Source: Streptomyces chromofuscus (GTDB lineage: Bacteria; Actinomycetota; Actinomycetes; Streptomycetales; Streptomycetaceae). Taken from it: a stretch of 64,000 nt of DNA. The notes beneath the pieces were generated by a model. The model worked only from the letters and a program-made list of their open reading frames with translations. It ran no database searches and had not been told where the DNA came from. The DNA is taken from positions 6,451,501 through 6,515,500 of the forward strand of contig NZ_CP063374.1 in assembly GCF_015160875.1 (NCBI RefSeq), in the 5' to 3' direction. The position numbers and the translations under genes were made by a program. Below are positions 1-7,907 of this stretch, one piece after another. The stretch's first letter is position 1. Every line of letters begins with the position of its first letter.

Positions 1-2
1 CT

Positions 3-701
3 CTTCCTGCGGTGCGGCCACCGTTCGATGGCCCCACGGTGAAACTGCCCCGCGCGGACCTGGAAGCTCTGCGCAGGAACGACCGGCCCCTCACCGAAGT
101 GTTGGAGGACCGGCAGTCGCTGCGACTCCACCATGACGCGGCACCCATCACCGTCACCCAACTCGGCGAGTTCCTGTACCGCAGCGCCCGCAACCGGGGC
201 CGATCCTCCGGTGGGCCGCAAGAGGTGGGCAACCGGCCTTATCCGTCTGGCGGCGGTGCGTACGAACTGGAGATCTACCCGCTGATCAACCAAGTGGAGG
301 GCCTGGAACCCGGCCTGTACCACTACGACCCGCAGGAGCATCGGCTTCAGTTGCTCGCCGTGCCTGGGCCGGCGCTGACGCGCCTGACCCAGATGTCCCG
401 CATGAGCGCGGGGATGTCCTCGCCTCCACAGGTCACGCTGCTCGTCACGGCCCGCTTCGGGCGGGTCATGTGGAAGTACTCCACTATGGGTTACGCGCTG
501 GTCCTCAAGCACGTGGGTGTGCTCTACCAGGTGATGTACAGCGTGGCCACGGCCATGGGGCTCGCGGGCTGCGGCCTTGGCGGCGGCGATTCCGACGCCT
601 TTGCCGCGGCTTCGGGACTGTCGTGGGAGACCGAGTCCACCGTGGGCGAGTTCCTCCTCGGAAGCCGAGGAACTGACAGCGAAGATAAATTTTCAACGTA
701 G
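3..701 (+). CDS. SagB/ThcOx-type azoline dehydrogenase, 5' end outside the window
   Basis: FMN-dependent nitroreductase-fold enzyme that, in its family, oxidises thiazolines and oxazolines to azoles in RiPP maturation. Numbering from the GTG at 12, PYPSGGGAYELEIYP (residues 77-91), KYSTMGYALVLKHVGVLYQ (155-173) and GCGLGGGDSD (187-196) are family hallmarks. The C-terminus looks complete: VGEFLLG followed by a short tail and a stop at 699-701. The frame is open to the left edge, so the GTG at 12 may not be the true start and an N-terminal region may be missing. The YcaO gene 1.7 kb away on the opposite strand supports an azole RiPP locus, now split by an IS630 element. Family assignment is confident; the substrate is unknown. 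Confidence 0.85.
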   Translation, partial: LPAVRPPFDGPTVKLPRADLEALRRNDRPLTEVLEDRQSLRLHHDAAPITVTQLGEFLYRSARNRGRSSGGPQEVGNRPYPSGGGAYELEIYPLINQVEGLEPGLYHYDPQEHRLQLLAVPGPALTRLTQMSRMSAGMSSPPQVTLLVTARFGRVMWKYSTMGYALVLKHVGVLYQVMYSVATAMGLAGCGLGGGDSDAFAAASGLSWETESTVGEFLLGSRGTDSEDKFST

Positions 702-950
702 TGCCCCGATGTCCAGCGTGATCGCAGGTTTATCTTGCCGTCGAAGATTGATCAGTACGGGGGCGCTGGGGCGGGCGGCAGTGGGACGGCTCGTGGATGC
801 TGGCGCGACTCGGACCTTGGGGTTTTCAACCTGGACTTTTCGAGGACGGCGTGCGGGTTTGGCGATCACTTGCTGCCTGCTGGGTTTCCGTCTCGAGCGG
901 GCAGCGCCACGGGGGTCGCCTCGCAGCCGTTCGGTGTCGGCGCGTGGGTA

Positions 951-2081
951 CTGACTTCAGCTCGTCGGGGTGAATCTTCACGAAGTCCGTGACGGGCATG
1001 GATAGGTGGCTGTACCTCGTGGTGTGAGAGGTATGCGGATGGGGGCGGCCTGACTCCTGCGGGACGTCGGCGCCGGGAGACGGTACGGATGCAGGCGGAC
1101 GAGCTGTTCGAGCAGAAGGTCAAGCCGCCGGAAGTCGCACGACGGCTCCGGGTGAGCGTGAAGTCGGCCTACCAGTGGCACCAGTTGTGGCGGGACGGCG
1201 GTGCACAGGCTCTGGCCTCCCGCGGCCCGAGCGGGTCGCGGTGCCGCCTGCCCCCCCACGCTGTCTGGAAAAGCTGGCCGCGTACCCCGAGCAGGGCCCG
1301 GCCGCGCAGGGCTGGGTGGGGGACCAGGTGTGGACGGCCGCCCGGGTGGCCACGCTGATCCTCGCGGCTGATGCACCGGCTCGGCTTCAGCCCTCAGGTG
1401 CCCGCGCGGCGGGTCGCCGAGCGCGATGAGCAGGCCGTCACCGTGTGGAAGGAGGCGACCTGGGTCGAGGTAAAAGTGCCCGGGCGGCCTGCGGCGGCTA
1501 CATCTGCTTCGAGGACGAGGCAGGCTTCACCCGGCGGCCGCCCCAAGGACGCACCCGGGGCCGGCGCGGCTGCACCCCGGTCGTGACGGTGAGCGGACGA
1601 CGCTCTGGACGGCTGTCGGTGGCCGGACTGATCGCCATGCAGCCCGGCTCCCGCACCCGGCTGTGCCACCGCCTGCGCAGGCACCGGGCAAAGGCAAGCG
1701 CCGCAGCATGGGCGAACGCGACTTCATCGCGCTGATCGACGGCACCCACCAGCTCCTCAAGGCGCCGATCGTCCCCCTCGTGTGGGACCGGCTCAACACG
1801 CACGTCTCCCATGCCATGCGCGAGCTGATCGCCGAACGTGAATGGCTGAAGGTGTTCCTGCTGCCCGCCTACTCACCCGACCTCATCCCCGTCGAGGGCG
1901 TGTGGGCAAACGTCAAACGCAGCCTGGCCAACTTCGCCGTCATGGCCCTCGACCGGCTCGAAGCCCTCGTCCCCAGCCGGCTCAAGCGCCTGCAGTACAG
2001 GCCCCACACTCTCGACGGCTTCATAGCGGGCACCAGCCCGACCTTCGACGACCCACCCTCACCCTGACGAGCTGAAGTCAG
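951..2081 (+). mobile_element. IS630-family insertion sequence with 23-bp terminal inverted repeats
   Basis: The left repeat at 951-973 begins CTGACTTCAG and the right repeat at 2059-2081 ends CTGAAGTCAG. They are inverted copies over 23 bp with one mismatch. The left end is preceded by TA, the usual IS630 target; the right flank reads CA, so one target copy has mutated or the flank has changed. The element is about 1.13 kb, normal for IS630. The internal transposase is broken by several frameshifts, so the element is probably dead unless supplied in trans. It separates sagB from ycaO. Confidence 0.85.
1024..2067 (+). pseudogene. IS630-family transposase, frameshifted
   Basis: The fragments lie in successive frames. 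The helix-turn-helix part (ADELFEQKVKPPEVARRLRV, near 1095) is followed by a piece with LEKLAAYPEQG (about 1269), a piece with MHRLGFSPQVPARRVAERD (from 1371), a piece with GYICFEDEAGFTRRPPQGR (about 1494) carrying the first catalytic Asp, and a final piece (1663-2067) with VWDRLNTHVSHAM and AYSPDLIPVEGVWANVKR holding the remaining DDE residues. At least four frame changes are needed to join them, so no functional protein is expected. A related but internally deleted copy lies at 38223-38458. Confidence 0.85.
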
Positions 2082-2447
2082 CAACCACACCAGGCAGGCG
2101 AAGACCGGCGGCCGCGGAAACCTACATGCCCAGACCCTGGACGGCCTTCCGGCTCGAAGAACAAGCACCGGGCCAAACGCCACGACGTCGGCAAAACATT
2201 AAACGTCAATCAACCGTTTCTCTTGTTCGACCTGGTGCACGAGATCACCCGACTCACCGAATCGAGGTGGTCCAAGCCGCTCAAAATTCGATGCCACGAG
2301 CTCAAGGTTCGTTGGCACAAGACAGCCGAGATCCGGGCGCGTCCGGCCGCCAGGAGAGCAGCGCGCCCCGACGCCTCTCATGCCCGGGACGCGCCAGCCT
2401 GCTTCGCCTCTACGAGAGCACATGTCGAGCCGAGCGGGTGCCGCGGT
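2082..2447. other. intergenic, no gene seen
   Basis: These 366 bp lie between the IS630 right end and the stop of the YcaO gene. I see no coding frame with Streptomyces-like codon use, no convincing hairpin terminator and no repeat. Probably decayed sequence from the original sagB-ycaO interval. Confidence 0.5.
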
Positions 2448-3719
2448 TCAGTTTTCCGTGAAGTACTGCCCGCGGGGGCCGGGCAGAACCAGAATCCCAT
2501 CAGTCACGAGCATGAAGCGTTCCATGCCCGGAACCAGGACGTTGACGACGGCCAGGCCCTCCGGAGTCGCCGCCTGACGTCGAAGCACCGAGTAGCCACG
2601 ATCGGAGAGTCGGCGCAACAGCTCTTGGAGGTGGGCCTTGGGCGTGGCGGGCGGGCTCGTCGGCTCGAAGTAAACCCTGCGCGCATCGGGAAGTCGGTCG
2701 GTGAAATCAGCCAGACGACAGGCTTGCATGGGTGGGTACGGCAACATGGTGTCGTCACGCCGGAGGTTCGGGGCTGGAGGAGCTCCCGCCGCCACGGCGC
2801 TTTGTATCTGCACGAGTTCGGCAAGCGCCCGGTACGCCGCATAGTCGGACGACAAGGATGCGCCGCAGCCACGTATGCGGGCAGGCGTCCCATTCTCCGG
2901 TGGAAGGAAGGCAAGGAAGGCTGGGATCGATACGTCCGTTGTCATGTCAATCAGATGGACCGTCCTGCCTGTGATCCTATCTGCGTGAGCCGCCAGATCA
3001 ACAAGTTCCCTCGGCAACGTCTCGCGATCCACCACGCGCAGTGACTTCGGCCGGCTGCGGAGGAACTGACCGATCAGCAGCAGGGAGAAGGCGTCGCGCT
3101 CCACCACCTCGTTCAGAGCGTGCACAGTGGCTTCAGCCGCCGTGACCCCCGCGGCCCAGCCGTTGTTGCTGGAGTATCGCCATACAGCGGAGTAGTCGAA
3201 GTTGTCCCCAAGAGAAGCACGGAAAGTAGTGCCGGCGTCCACGTATCCGGGGGTGGACAGGAAAATAGGAACTGGCATGTTCGCGCCCGAGAAGATCTCC
3301 CGGTATTCCAGGCAGCCGATGGGCTCGTCGGCGAGTTCGCCGAGCAAACGGACGGCCTGGTCACGGTAGAGCGGACCGTCGGGGGCCGCGATGGCGTGAC
3401 TCGATATTTTCTGCACCGACGCCGAGTCCAGGTAATCGCTCTCGCTTACATAGTGCTCAAGCGCCTCGAAAAGGGCACCCGCACGCGCCGCTTCCCGGGA
3501 TCCTTTACCAAGTCCGGATCCGCCCGGTACCTGCTCACCGTCTTTCCAGAGCTCACAGGCCCAAGCGCCCGGATCAGTCTCCGATAGCGCGCGGATATGA
3601 ACGTCAAAACCAAGAGAACGGGCTGCAGACATGCCATGCTGGAACGCATCGGAAAGACTCCTTTCTCGCTCACCGGCCTGTGACGCCTTCACCACGCTTG
3701 CCTCAGCGTTCCTCATCAT
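2448..3719 (-). CDS. YcaO-domain cyclodehydratase
   Basis: ATP-dependent YcaO enzyme (423 aa) of the kind that cyclises Cys/Ser/Thr to azolines in RiPP precursors. The ATP/Mg-binding Glu-rich helices are visible: GALFEALEHYVSES (residues 81-94) and AEATVHALNEVVERDAF (195-211). Near the C-terminus, VLVPGMERF is followed by VLPGPRG, a typical YcaO ending, with nine residues after it. I chose the ATG at 3719, the first of two adjacent ATGs, because AAAGGA lies six bases before it; a start at 3770 is possible but has no ribosome site. No fused E1-like or leader-binding domain is present, so a partner may lie left of the window. The small ORF at 3806-3964, 86 bp upstream on the same strand, is the candidate substrate. 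Confidence 0.9.
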   Translation of the reverse strand: MMRNAEASVVKASQAGERERSLSDAFQHGMSAARSLGFDVHIRALSETDPGAWACELWKDGEQVPGGSGLGKGSREAARAGALFEALEHYVSESDYLDSASVQKISSHAIAAPDGPLYRDQAVRLLGELADEPIGCLEYREIFSGANMPVPIFLSTPGYVDAGTTFRASLGDNFDYSAVWRYSSNNGWAAGVTAAEATVHALNEVVERDAFSLLLIGQFLRSRPKSLRVVDRETLPRELVDLAAHADRITGRTVHLIDMTTDVSIPAFLAFLPPENGTPARIRGCGASLSSDYAAYRALAELVQIQSAVAAGAPPAPNLRRDDTMLPYPPMQACRLADFTDRLPDARRVYFEPTSPPATPKAHLQELLRRLSDRGYSVLRRQAATPEGLAVVNVLVPGMERFMLVTDGILVLPGPRGQYFTEN

Positions 3720-3805
3720 CGATGGTCCTTTCAGGCAACGGGAAAGTGCCGCAGGCGGCTCAGAGAGCACGACTGCGGCAACATTTCCGAGTTCGCTACT
3801 TTCCG

Positions 3806-3964
3806 TCAGTTGGCGCTGGCGGGACCCGAGAGTTCGCCCTCTTCCTCCTGCAGCCCGGTGCCGAGGAGGCAGGCGAGCGAAGCGCGCTCACTGTCCGTGA
3901 GTACGACATCGTAGTTGACGGTCGCGCTGTAGCATGGGAAACCCATGTCCGCATTATAGCCCAC
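3806..3964 (-). CDS. candidate RiPP (TOMM) precursor peptide, 52 aa
   Basis: Small ORF in the same orientation as, and immediately upstream of, the YcaO gene. AAGGAG lies six bases before a GTG at 3962-3964, the better start; the ATG six bases earlier touches the ribosome site. The peptide begins MGYNADMGFPCYSATVNYDV and continues through TDSERASLACLLGTGLQEEE to GPASAN. It has two Cys, five Ser and three Thr that YcaO could modify, and an acidic, helix-prone second half. I do not recognise a known family. Unlike goadsporin or plantazolicin precursors it lacks a dense Cys/Ser/Thr C-terminal core, so the modified part could instead be N-terminal. That it is a precursor is inference from position and size. 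Confidence 0.5.
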   Translation of the reverse strand: MGYNADMGFPCYSATVNYDVVLTDSERASLACLLGTGLQEEEGELSGPASAN

Positions 3965-4261
3965 TGTCATCTCCTTATCGATTCGTCCGCACAACGGCTT
4001 GCGGAAAATCTTAGACGATTACCCTGGATAGCAGATTGAACGAAAAGGCCAGCTTATTAGATTTCCGTGCCAGGCCCCGTACAATTGCGGTAGAGCGTGT
4101 CCTATACGGCAGGGTCTGTCGCATGATCAGGATCCGTCCGGAGTGCCGTGCTGATCCGGAGTTGGAGGGGACGTCCTGGTTCGACTTGGGGGCGGACGCA
4201 GTGCAGGCACGGTCTCAGTGATCATGTGAGTGTCGAAGTCCCATGAACACTTGGCGAGTCC
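3965..4261. promoter_or_regulatory. upstream region of the minus-strand YcaO unit
   Basis: About 300 bp with clearly lower GC than its surroundings, containing no gene. Its right side runs into the truncated ISAs1 transposase. It is the expected promoter region of the small peptide and YcaO pair, but I see no -35/-10 pair with good spacing (TTGTAC and TAATAA are 19 bases apart on the minus strand near 4050-4080). Functional assignment is inference. Confidence 0.3.
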
Positions 4262-5090
4262 GTGCATGGTCCTGCATCTTCTCCCGTGCCCACCGTGCTG
4301 GCCCAGCTGGGCCGGACATCCGCGCCCGTCCCGCTGACGGACACGGTCGCTCTTTCCGGCTTCCTGGGCCTGCTGCCCTACCCGCGAGGCGTGCGCGGCC
4401 GCCGCTACCGGCTGTCCGCCCTGGTCACTGCGGCCGCGGCGAGTGTCCTGGCCGGCGCGCGCCGGCTCACCGCGATCACGGAATGGATCTGCAACGCTCC
4501 CGCGTGGGCCTGCCGGGCTCTCGGGTTCCCCGTCGATCCGCTGACCGACGCCGTGTCCGTCCCGCATCCCCACACCCTGCGCCGCCTTCTTGTCCGGCTC
4601 GACGGTGACGCCCTGGACCGGGCCGTCGGCGCGTTCCTCACTGCCCGCGCCGCCCCGGCCGACCCGGGCTGCGGGCGATCGCCGTCGACGGCAAGGCCCT
4701 GCGCGGCTCGCGCACCGCCACCACCACGTACGTCACGCTGCTGGGCGCGATGGACCACAACGGCCATGTCCTGGCCCAGCGTCAGATCGCTGACGAGAGC
4801 AAACGAGATCCCGGCCTTCCGGCCCCTGGACGGCACGGTCATCACCGCCGATGCCCTGCACACCCAGCACGCTCACGGCTCCTATCTGCGTGAGCGCGGT
4901 GCCCACCACATCGTCCAGGTCAAGGCCAACCACCCCGGCCTGTTCGACCGTGTCCGCCGTCTGCCCTGGCGCGAGGACAAGCTCGATCACCACAACCGCA
5001 CCCGAGCCCACCACCGCCTGGAGATCCGGCGGCTGAAGACCGTCTCCTACGCCCACATCCACCGAGGCCATTGGTGCCGCCCCGGGGGAA
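4262..5090 (+). pseudogene. ISAs1-family transposase, frameshifted and 3'-truncated
   Basis: The N-terminus (SSPVPTVLAQLGR, RGRRYRLSALVTAAAASVLA, ITEWICNAP) is that of ISAs1-type transposases. The frame breaks near 4670, where AIAVDGKALRGSRTAT continues in another frame, and returns near 4800 with NEIPAFRPL joined to TVITADALHTQHAHGSYLRE, which implies a small internal deletion. VKANHPGLFDRVRRLPW follows. The C-terminal quarter is missing: at about 5090 the sequence switches to an IS256-type transposase. Not functional. Confidence 0.8.
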
Positions 5091-5560
5091 CACCCTGATA
5101 AGCGCACCAGGTGGCGCAACGGTCACAGGGAGAGGCTGCTGACCACGCAGGACGGAGATCTCGACCTGAAGATCCCGAAGCTGCGGACCGGGTCGTTCTT
5201 CCCGTCGCTGATGGAGCGGCGCCGGCGCATCGGCCGGGCCCTGTTCGCCGTGGTGAGGGAGGCGTACGTGCACGGGGCCTCGACCCGATCGGTCGATGAC
5301 CTGGTCAAAGCCCTGGGCGCGGACAGCGGGATCTCCACATCGGAGGTGTCGCGGATCTGCGGCGAGCTCGACGCCGAACTGACCGCATTTAAGGAACGCC
5401 CGCTGGACCACACCGCCTTCCCCTACGTCTTCCTGGACGCCACCTGCTGCAAGGCACGGGTCAACCACCGGATCATCTCCCAGGCCGTGGTCATCGCGAC
5501 CGGGATCTCCGTCGCTCCACGACGAATGGCAGCTTTTCGACCGCCGCTACCTCTCCGAAG
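5090..5560 (+). pseudogene. IS256 (mutator) family transposase fragment
   Basis: The reading begins inside the family with RTRWRNGHRERLLTTQDGDL, then KIPKLRTGSFFPSLMERRRR, STRSVDDLVKALGADSGIS and FPYVFLDATCCKARVNHRII, typical of mutator transposases up to the first catalytic Asp region. It stops near VVIATGIS (about 5510) and is followed by a short piece resembling the family C-terminus (HDEWQLFDRRYLSE), so the middle and most of the C-terminal half are deleted. It abuts the broken ISAs1 transposase. No inverted repeats were identified. Dead relic. Confidence 0.8.
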
Positions 5561-5783
5561 CCTCCCGGCTGAACTCCTCACGACACAACCAGCCGAGGGC
5601 GGCCACCAGCTCCCACCAGTGCAGAAACCGCTGTTCTACGCCGCCACAGAAACTACCTGTTCAGACCATGTTCCCGAGATCAGCAAGCGGCGATTTCTCA
5701 CAATCGCTCGCGACCGCTCGGTATGTTCGCTGTGGATCCGTCCCACGCGGACGCTGCGGGCCGGTGTGCCGTCCCGGCGGGGC

Positions 5784-5957
5784 TCAGCCGCCCCAGGACG
5801 TGTCGTCGCAGCCGAACTGCGGCAGACAGTCGGCCGTCGTCACGAACGACGCCCGCGCGGGCTCCGTGTGCTGGGCGACCCCCAGGAACCCGAATGCCAC
5901 AAGGGCGGTGACCGCCGCACAGAACCGGACACGCCGTGCGCGGATCAGACGCTTCAT
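5784..5957 (-). CDS. small secreted peptide, 57 aa
   Basis: The ATG at 5957 is preceded by AGGAGA seven bases upstream. The product starts MKRLIRARRVRFCAAVTALV, a basic n-region followed by a hydrophobic core, ending in ARA-SF, which fits a Sec signal peptide with cleavage near residue 36. The predicted mature part is about 20 residues (ends CLPQFGCDDTSWGG) with two Cys five residues apart that could form a disulphide. It lies 56 bp downstream of, and in the same direction as, the HTH-only LuxR gene, so the two probably form one transcript. No family recognised. A signalling peptide or a secreted factor tied to the neighbouring cluster is possible but unproven. Confidence 0.55.
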   Translation of the reverse strand: MKRLIRARRVRFCAAVTALVAFGFLGVAQHTEPARASFVTTADCLPQFGCDDTSWGG

Positions 5958-6013
5958 CACCAAGTCTCCTGTACTCGTGCTTCGTTGCCTGTTCGTCGTG
6001 CTTCGTGCGCTGT

Positions 6014-6268
6014 TCAGTCGCGGCGGGCCAGCTCGGATTCCGCAGTGAGCGAGCCTGCCATCAAGGGCAGGGCACACAGCAGCAACTGCATGCGGTTGCG
6101 CGCGCCGGTCTTCGCCCGGATGCGGCGGATGTAGGTGTCTACGGTGTGACGGCTGAGTGCCATGTGCTGGGCTATCGCGTCGTACGTCAGCCCGTCCGCC
6201 ATTCGATCCAGCACCTGTCGCTCCGGTCGGCTCAGTGGCGCGCCCGGGACGGTGGCAGCGTGGTCCAT
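6014..6268 (-). CDS. LuxR-type HTH regulator, DNA-binding domain only (84 aa)
   Basis: The whole protein is a GerE/LuxR helix-turn-helix: LSRPERQVLDRMADGLTYDA (residues 12-31), recognition helix around SRHTVDTYIRRIRAKTGARN, then a short C-terminal helix. There is no receiver or ligand domain. The ATG at 6268 was chosen because AGGAGG lies eleven bases upstream; the open frame extends further 5' but with noncoding composition. It is transcribed away from the alpha/beta hydrolase that starts the biosynthetic cluster and is followed by the 57-aa secreted peptide, so it is a reasonable candidate cluster regulator. Such minimal LuxR proteins are common in actinobacteria. Confidence 0.75.
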   Translation of the reverse strand: MDHAATVPGAPLSRPERQVLDRMADGLTYDAIAQHMALSRHTVDTYIRRIRAKTGARNRMQLLLCALPLMAGSLTAESELARRD

Positions 6269-6497
6269 TCGCTTGCAGCCCTCCTGGTCGTGAGGCGGGT
6301 AGCCGACTCCGAAATCGCCGGACCGCGCATTGGTGGTGCGCGGTCCGACGCGGGCGGGTCGGGAGAGGGGATCCCGAGCGATGCCCGGAGAGCCGTACCC
6401 GCCGGGCCGGGCCCTCCGGGAGGAAATCCTGGCCCGGGATCGGGGTCCAGCGGGGCGCGAAGCCGGGTCATCAAGCTGCCGTGCAAGAAAAGGAGGA

Positions 6498-6662
6498 ATG
6501 AACAAACCAGGACAAACGTGCGAAGCGGTGACTCATGCGGACCTCACCACCCAACCGCTGACCTGCACCGCCCTAGCATGGCGGCTGTGCGGCGGCCGGT
6601 GTGCTCCGGCCGTCCGCGCCGGGACCGACTGCGGGGAGGGCATGTGCGCACAGTGCGGGTGA
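6498..6662 (+). CDS. possible small cysteine-rich ORF, 54 aa
   Basis: The ATG at 6498 follows a strong but very close purine ribosome site (AAAAGGAGG, one base away). The 54-aa product begins MNKPGQTCEAVTHADLTTQP and contains seven Cys, several in CxxxC- or CxxC-like spacing (RLCGGRCAP; DCGEGMCAQCG at the end). Its stop at 6660-6662 overlaps the GTG start of the hydrolase at 6644, so it could be translationally coupled to it. It might be a real peptide, a translated leader, or chance: the SD spacing is poor and I know no homologue. Confidence 0.3.
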   Translation: MNKPGQTCEAVTHADLTTQPLTCTALAWRLCGGRCAPAVRAGTDCGEGMCAQCG

Positions 6663-7441
6663 CGGGCGCCGAGTTCGACGTACGGGACGAGGGCGAGGGG
6701 GACGCCGTGCTGCTCGTAGCGGGCGGCGGGGCATCCGGGCGGGTCTGGGACCTACACCAGGTGCCCGCGCTGCGCGCGGCCGGTTTCCGGGTGCTCACCT
6801 TCGACCGGAGGCCGCTCCGGAATACGCAGGCGGCGCCGGATCCGCGCACGGCCGCCGTCGAACTGCTTTATGTCCTTGCGGAGTTGGACCTCCCCCGATG
6901 CCGTGCCGTCGGTGTCTCCGCCGGGGCTGAGGTGGTGCAGGAGCTGATGCTCGCCCGGCCCGGGCTTGTGACCGGGGCGGTGCTGATGGCCACGCGCGGC
7001 CGCGGCGACCTGTCCGGCAGAGCGATGGCCGACGCCGAACGGGAACTGGCTGCCGCCGGGGTGCGGCTGCCGCCGCGCTACGCGGCGTGGCAGCGCGCCG
7101 TACTCAACCTGTCGCCCGCCACCTGGCGGCGCGAGGACGAACTGCTCGACTGGCTCGACCTGTTCGAGGCGGCCGAGCGCGCCGGGACGGCCCCGGTGCC
7201 GGTCCCGGCCGACGGCGAGCCGGCGGACCGGCTCGCCGCGCTCGGCCGGGTGACCGTCCCGGTCCTCGTGCTCGGCTTCGAGCATGACTTGATCGTGCCC
7301 CCGTGGCTGTGCCGCGAGGTCGCCGCGGCCCTGCCCTCGGCGCGCTACGCCGAAATCGCGGACTGCGGGCACTACGGGTACCTGGAGCGGCCCGCGGAGG
7401 TGAACAGCGCGCTGCTGGAGTTCCTCACCGGCGCGCCCTGA
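6644..7441 (+). CDS. alpha/beta-hydrolase fold protein
   Basis: Cytosolic alpha/beta hydrolase of 265 aa. Visible elements are the oxyanion-loop region AVLLVAGGGASGRVWDL (21-37), the nucleophile elbow GVSAG (Ser92), the acid-loop region VLVLGFEHDLIVPP and catalytic His243 in DCGHYGYLE. The GTG at 6644 has GGGGAGG seven bases upstream. It is the first plus-strand gene of the cluster and faces the free carrier-protein gene tail to tail (15 bp apart). With no thioesterase domain in the NRPS proteins, it may act as a free-standing hydrolase or type II thioesterase, but the sequence does not separate that from other esterase roles. Confidence 0.8.
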   Translation: MRTVRVTGAEFDVRDEGEGDAVLLVAGGGASGRVWDLHQVPALRAAGFRVLTFDRRPLRNTQAAPDPRTAAVELLYVLAELDLPRCRAVGVSAGAEVVQELMLARPGLVTGAVLMATRGRGDLSGRAMADAERELAAAGVRLPPRYAAWQRAVLNLSPATWRREDELLDWLDLFEAAERAGTAPVPVPADGEPADRLAALGRVTVPVLVLGFEHDLIVPPWLCREVAAALPSARYAEIADCGHYGYLERPAEVNSALLEFLTGAP

Positions 7442-7456
7442 CCGGGGCCGTACCGG

Positions 7457-7861
7457 TCAGCGCGGTTCGCCGGACTCGCGCAGCACGTCCCCGAGCAGCC
7501 GGTGAGCCAGGGTCAGCCGCTCGCTCGCGGACAGTCGCGCCAGCGCCGGCCACAGCACGTCCGCGCCGCCCGCGGACGTGGCGCCGGTCGCCGCGGCGAC
7601 CGGCGTCGGCGACGGGGCGTCGGGAGCCTCGGGGGCGACGGCCGCGGCCGGGGCGGTGAGTAGGCCGGCGACCGACGGGGCGGTCAGCAGGTCCTGGAGG
7701 GCGATCTCCCAGCCGTGGTCGTGCTCCAGGGAGCTGACCAGGCGGGCCGCGTCCAGTGAGGATCCGCCCAGTTCGAACCAGCCGCCGTCCAGGTCCTCCT
7801 GGCCAAGGTAGGTGCGGGCCAGCTTCAGGGCCTGGGCGTGCATGTCGTCCGTCGGGGTCAT
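7457..7861 (-). CDS. free-standing peptidyl carrier protein with C-terminal helical tail
   Basis: 134 aa. Residues 1-75 form a carrier domain with the phosphopantetheine site FELGGSSLDAARL (Ser35). After an Ala/Pro-rich linker (about 71-97) a charged helical tail follows: VLWPALARLSASERLTLAHR (101-120), then LLGDVLRESGE. The same tail ends the PCP-C-A synthetase at 29606-32845 (LLWPALAPLSRGERLDLAHR), and the carrier domain also resembles that protein's N-terminal PCP, so the two proteins probably work together. The ATG at 7861 has AGAAGGAGA upstream. It follows the exporter and kinase genes on the same strand. Confidence 0.85.
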   Translation of the reverse strand: MTPTDDMHAQALKLARTYLGQEDLDGGWFELGGSSLDAARLVSSLEHDHGWEIALQDLLTAPSVAGLLTAPAAAVAPEAPDAPSPTPVAAATGATSAGGADVLWPALARLSASERLTLAHRLLGDVLRESGEPR

Positions 7862-7907
7862 CGCTTCGTTCTCCTTCTCGGTCGGGTGGAACCGGGGTAC
7901 AGGGCGG

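Noticed and set aside
3806..3964. Bottromycin-type precursor (N-terminal core plus follower)
   Set aside because: Size and N-terminal core idea are similar, but there is no GPVVVFDC-like core and none of the other bottromycin genes.
3806..3970. ATG at 3968-3970 as start of the small RiPP candidate
   Set aside because: It directly touches AAGGAG; the in-frame GTG six bases later has normal spacing.
6644..7441. Calling the hydrolase a type II thioesterase
   Set aside because: It has the GxSxG and His, but nothing distinguishes it from general esterases, so only the fold is claimed.
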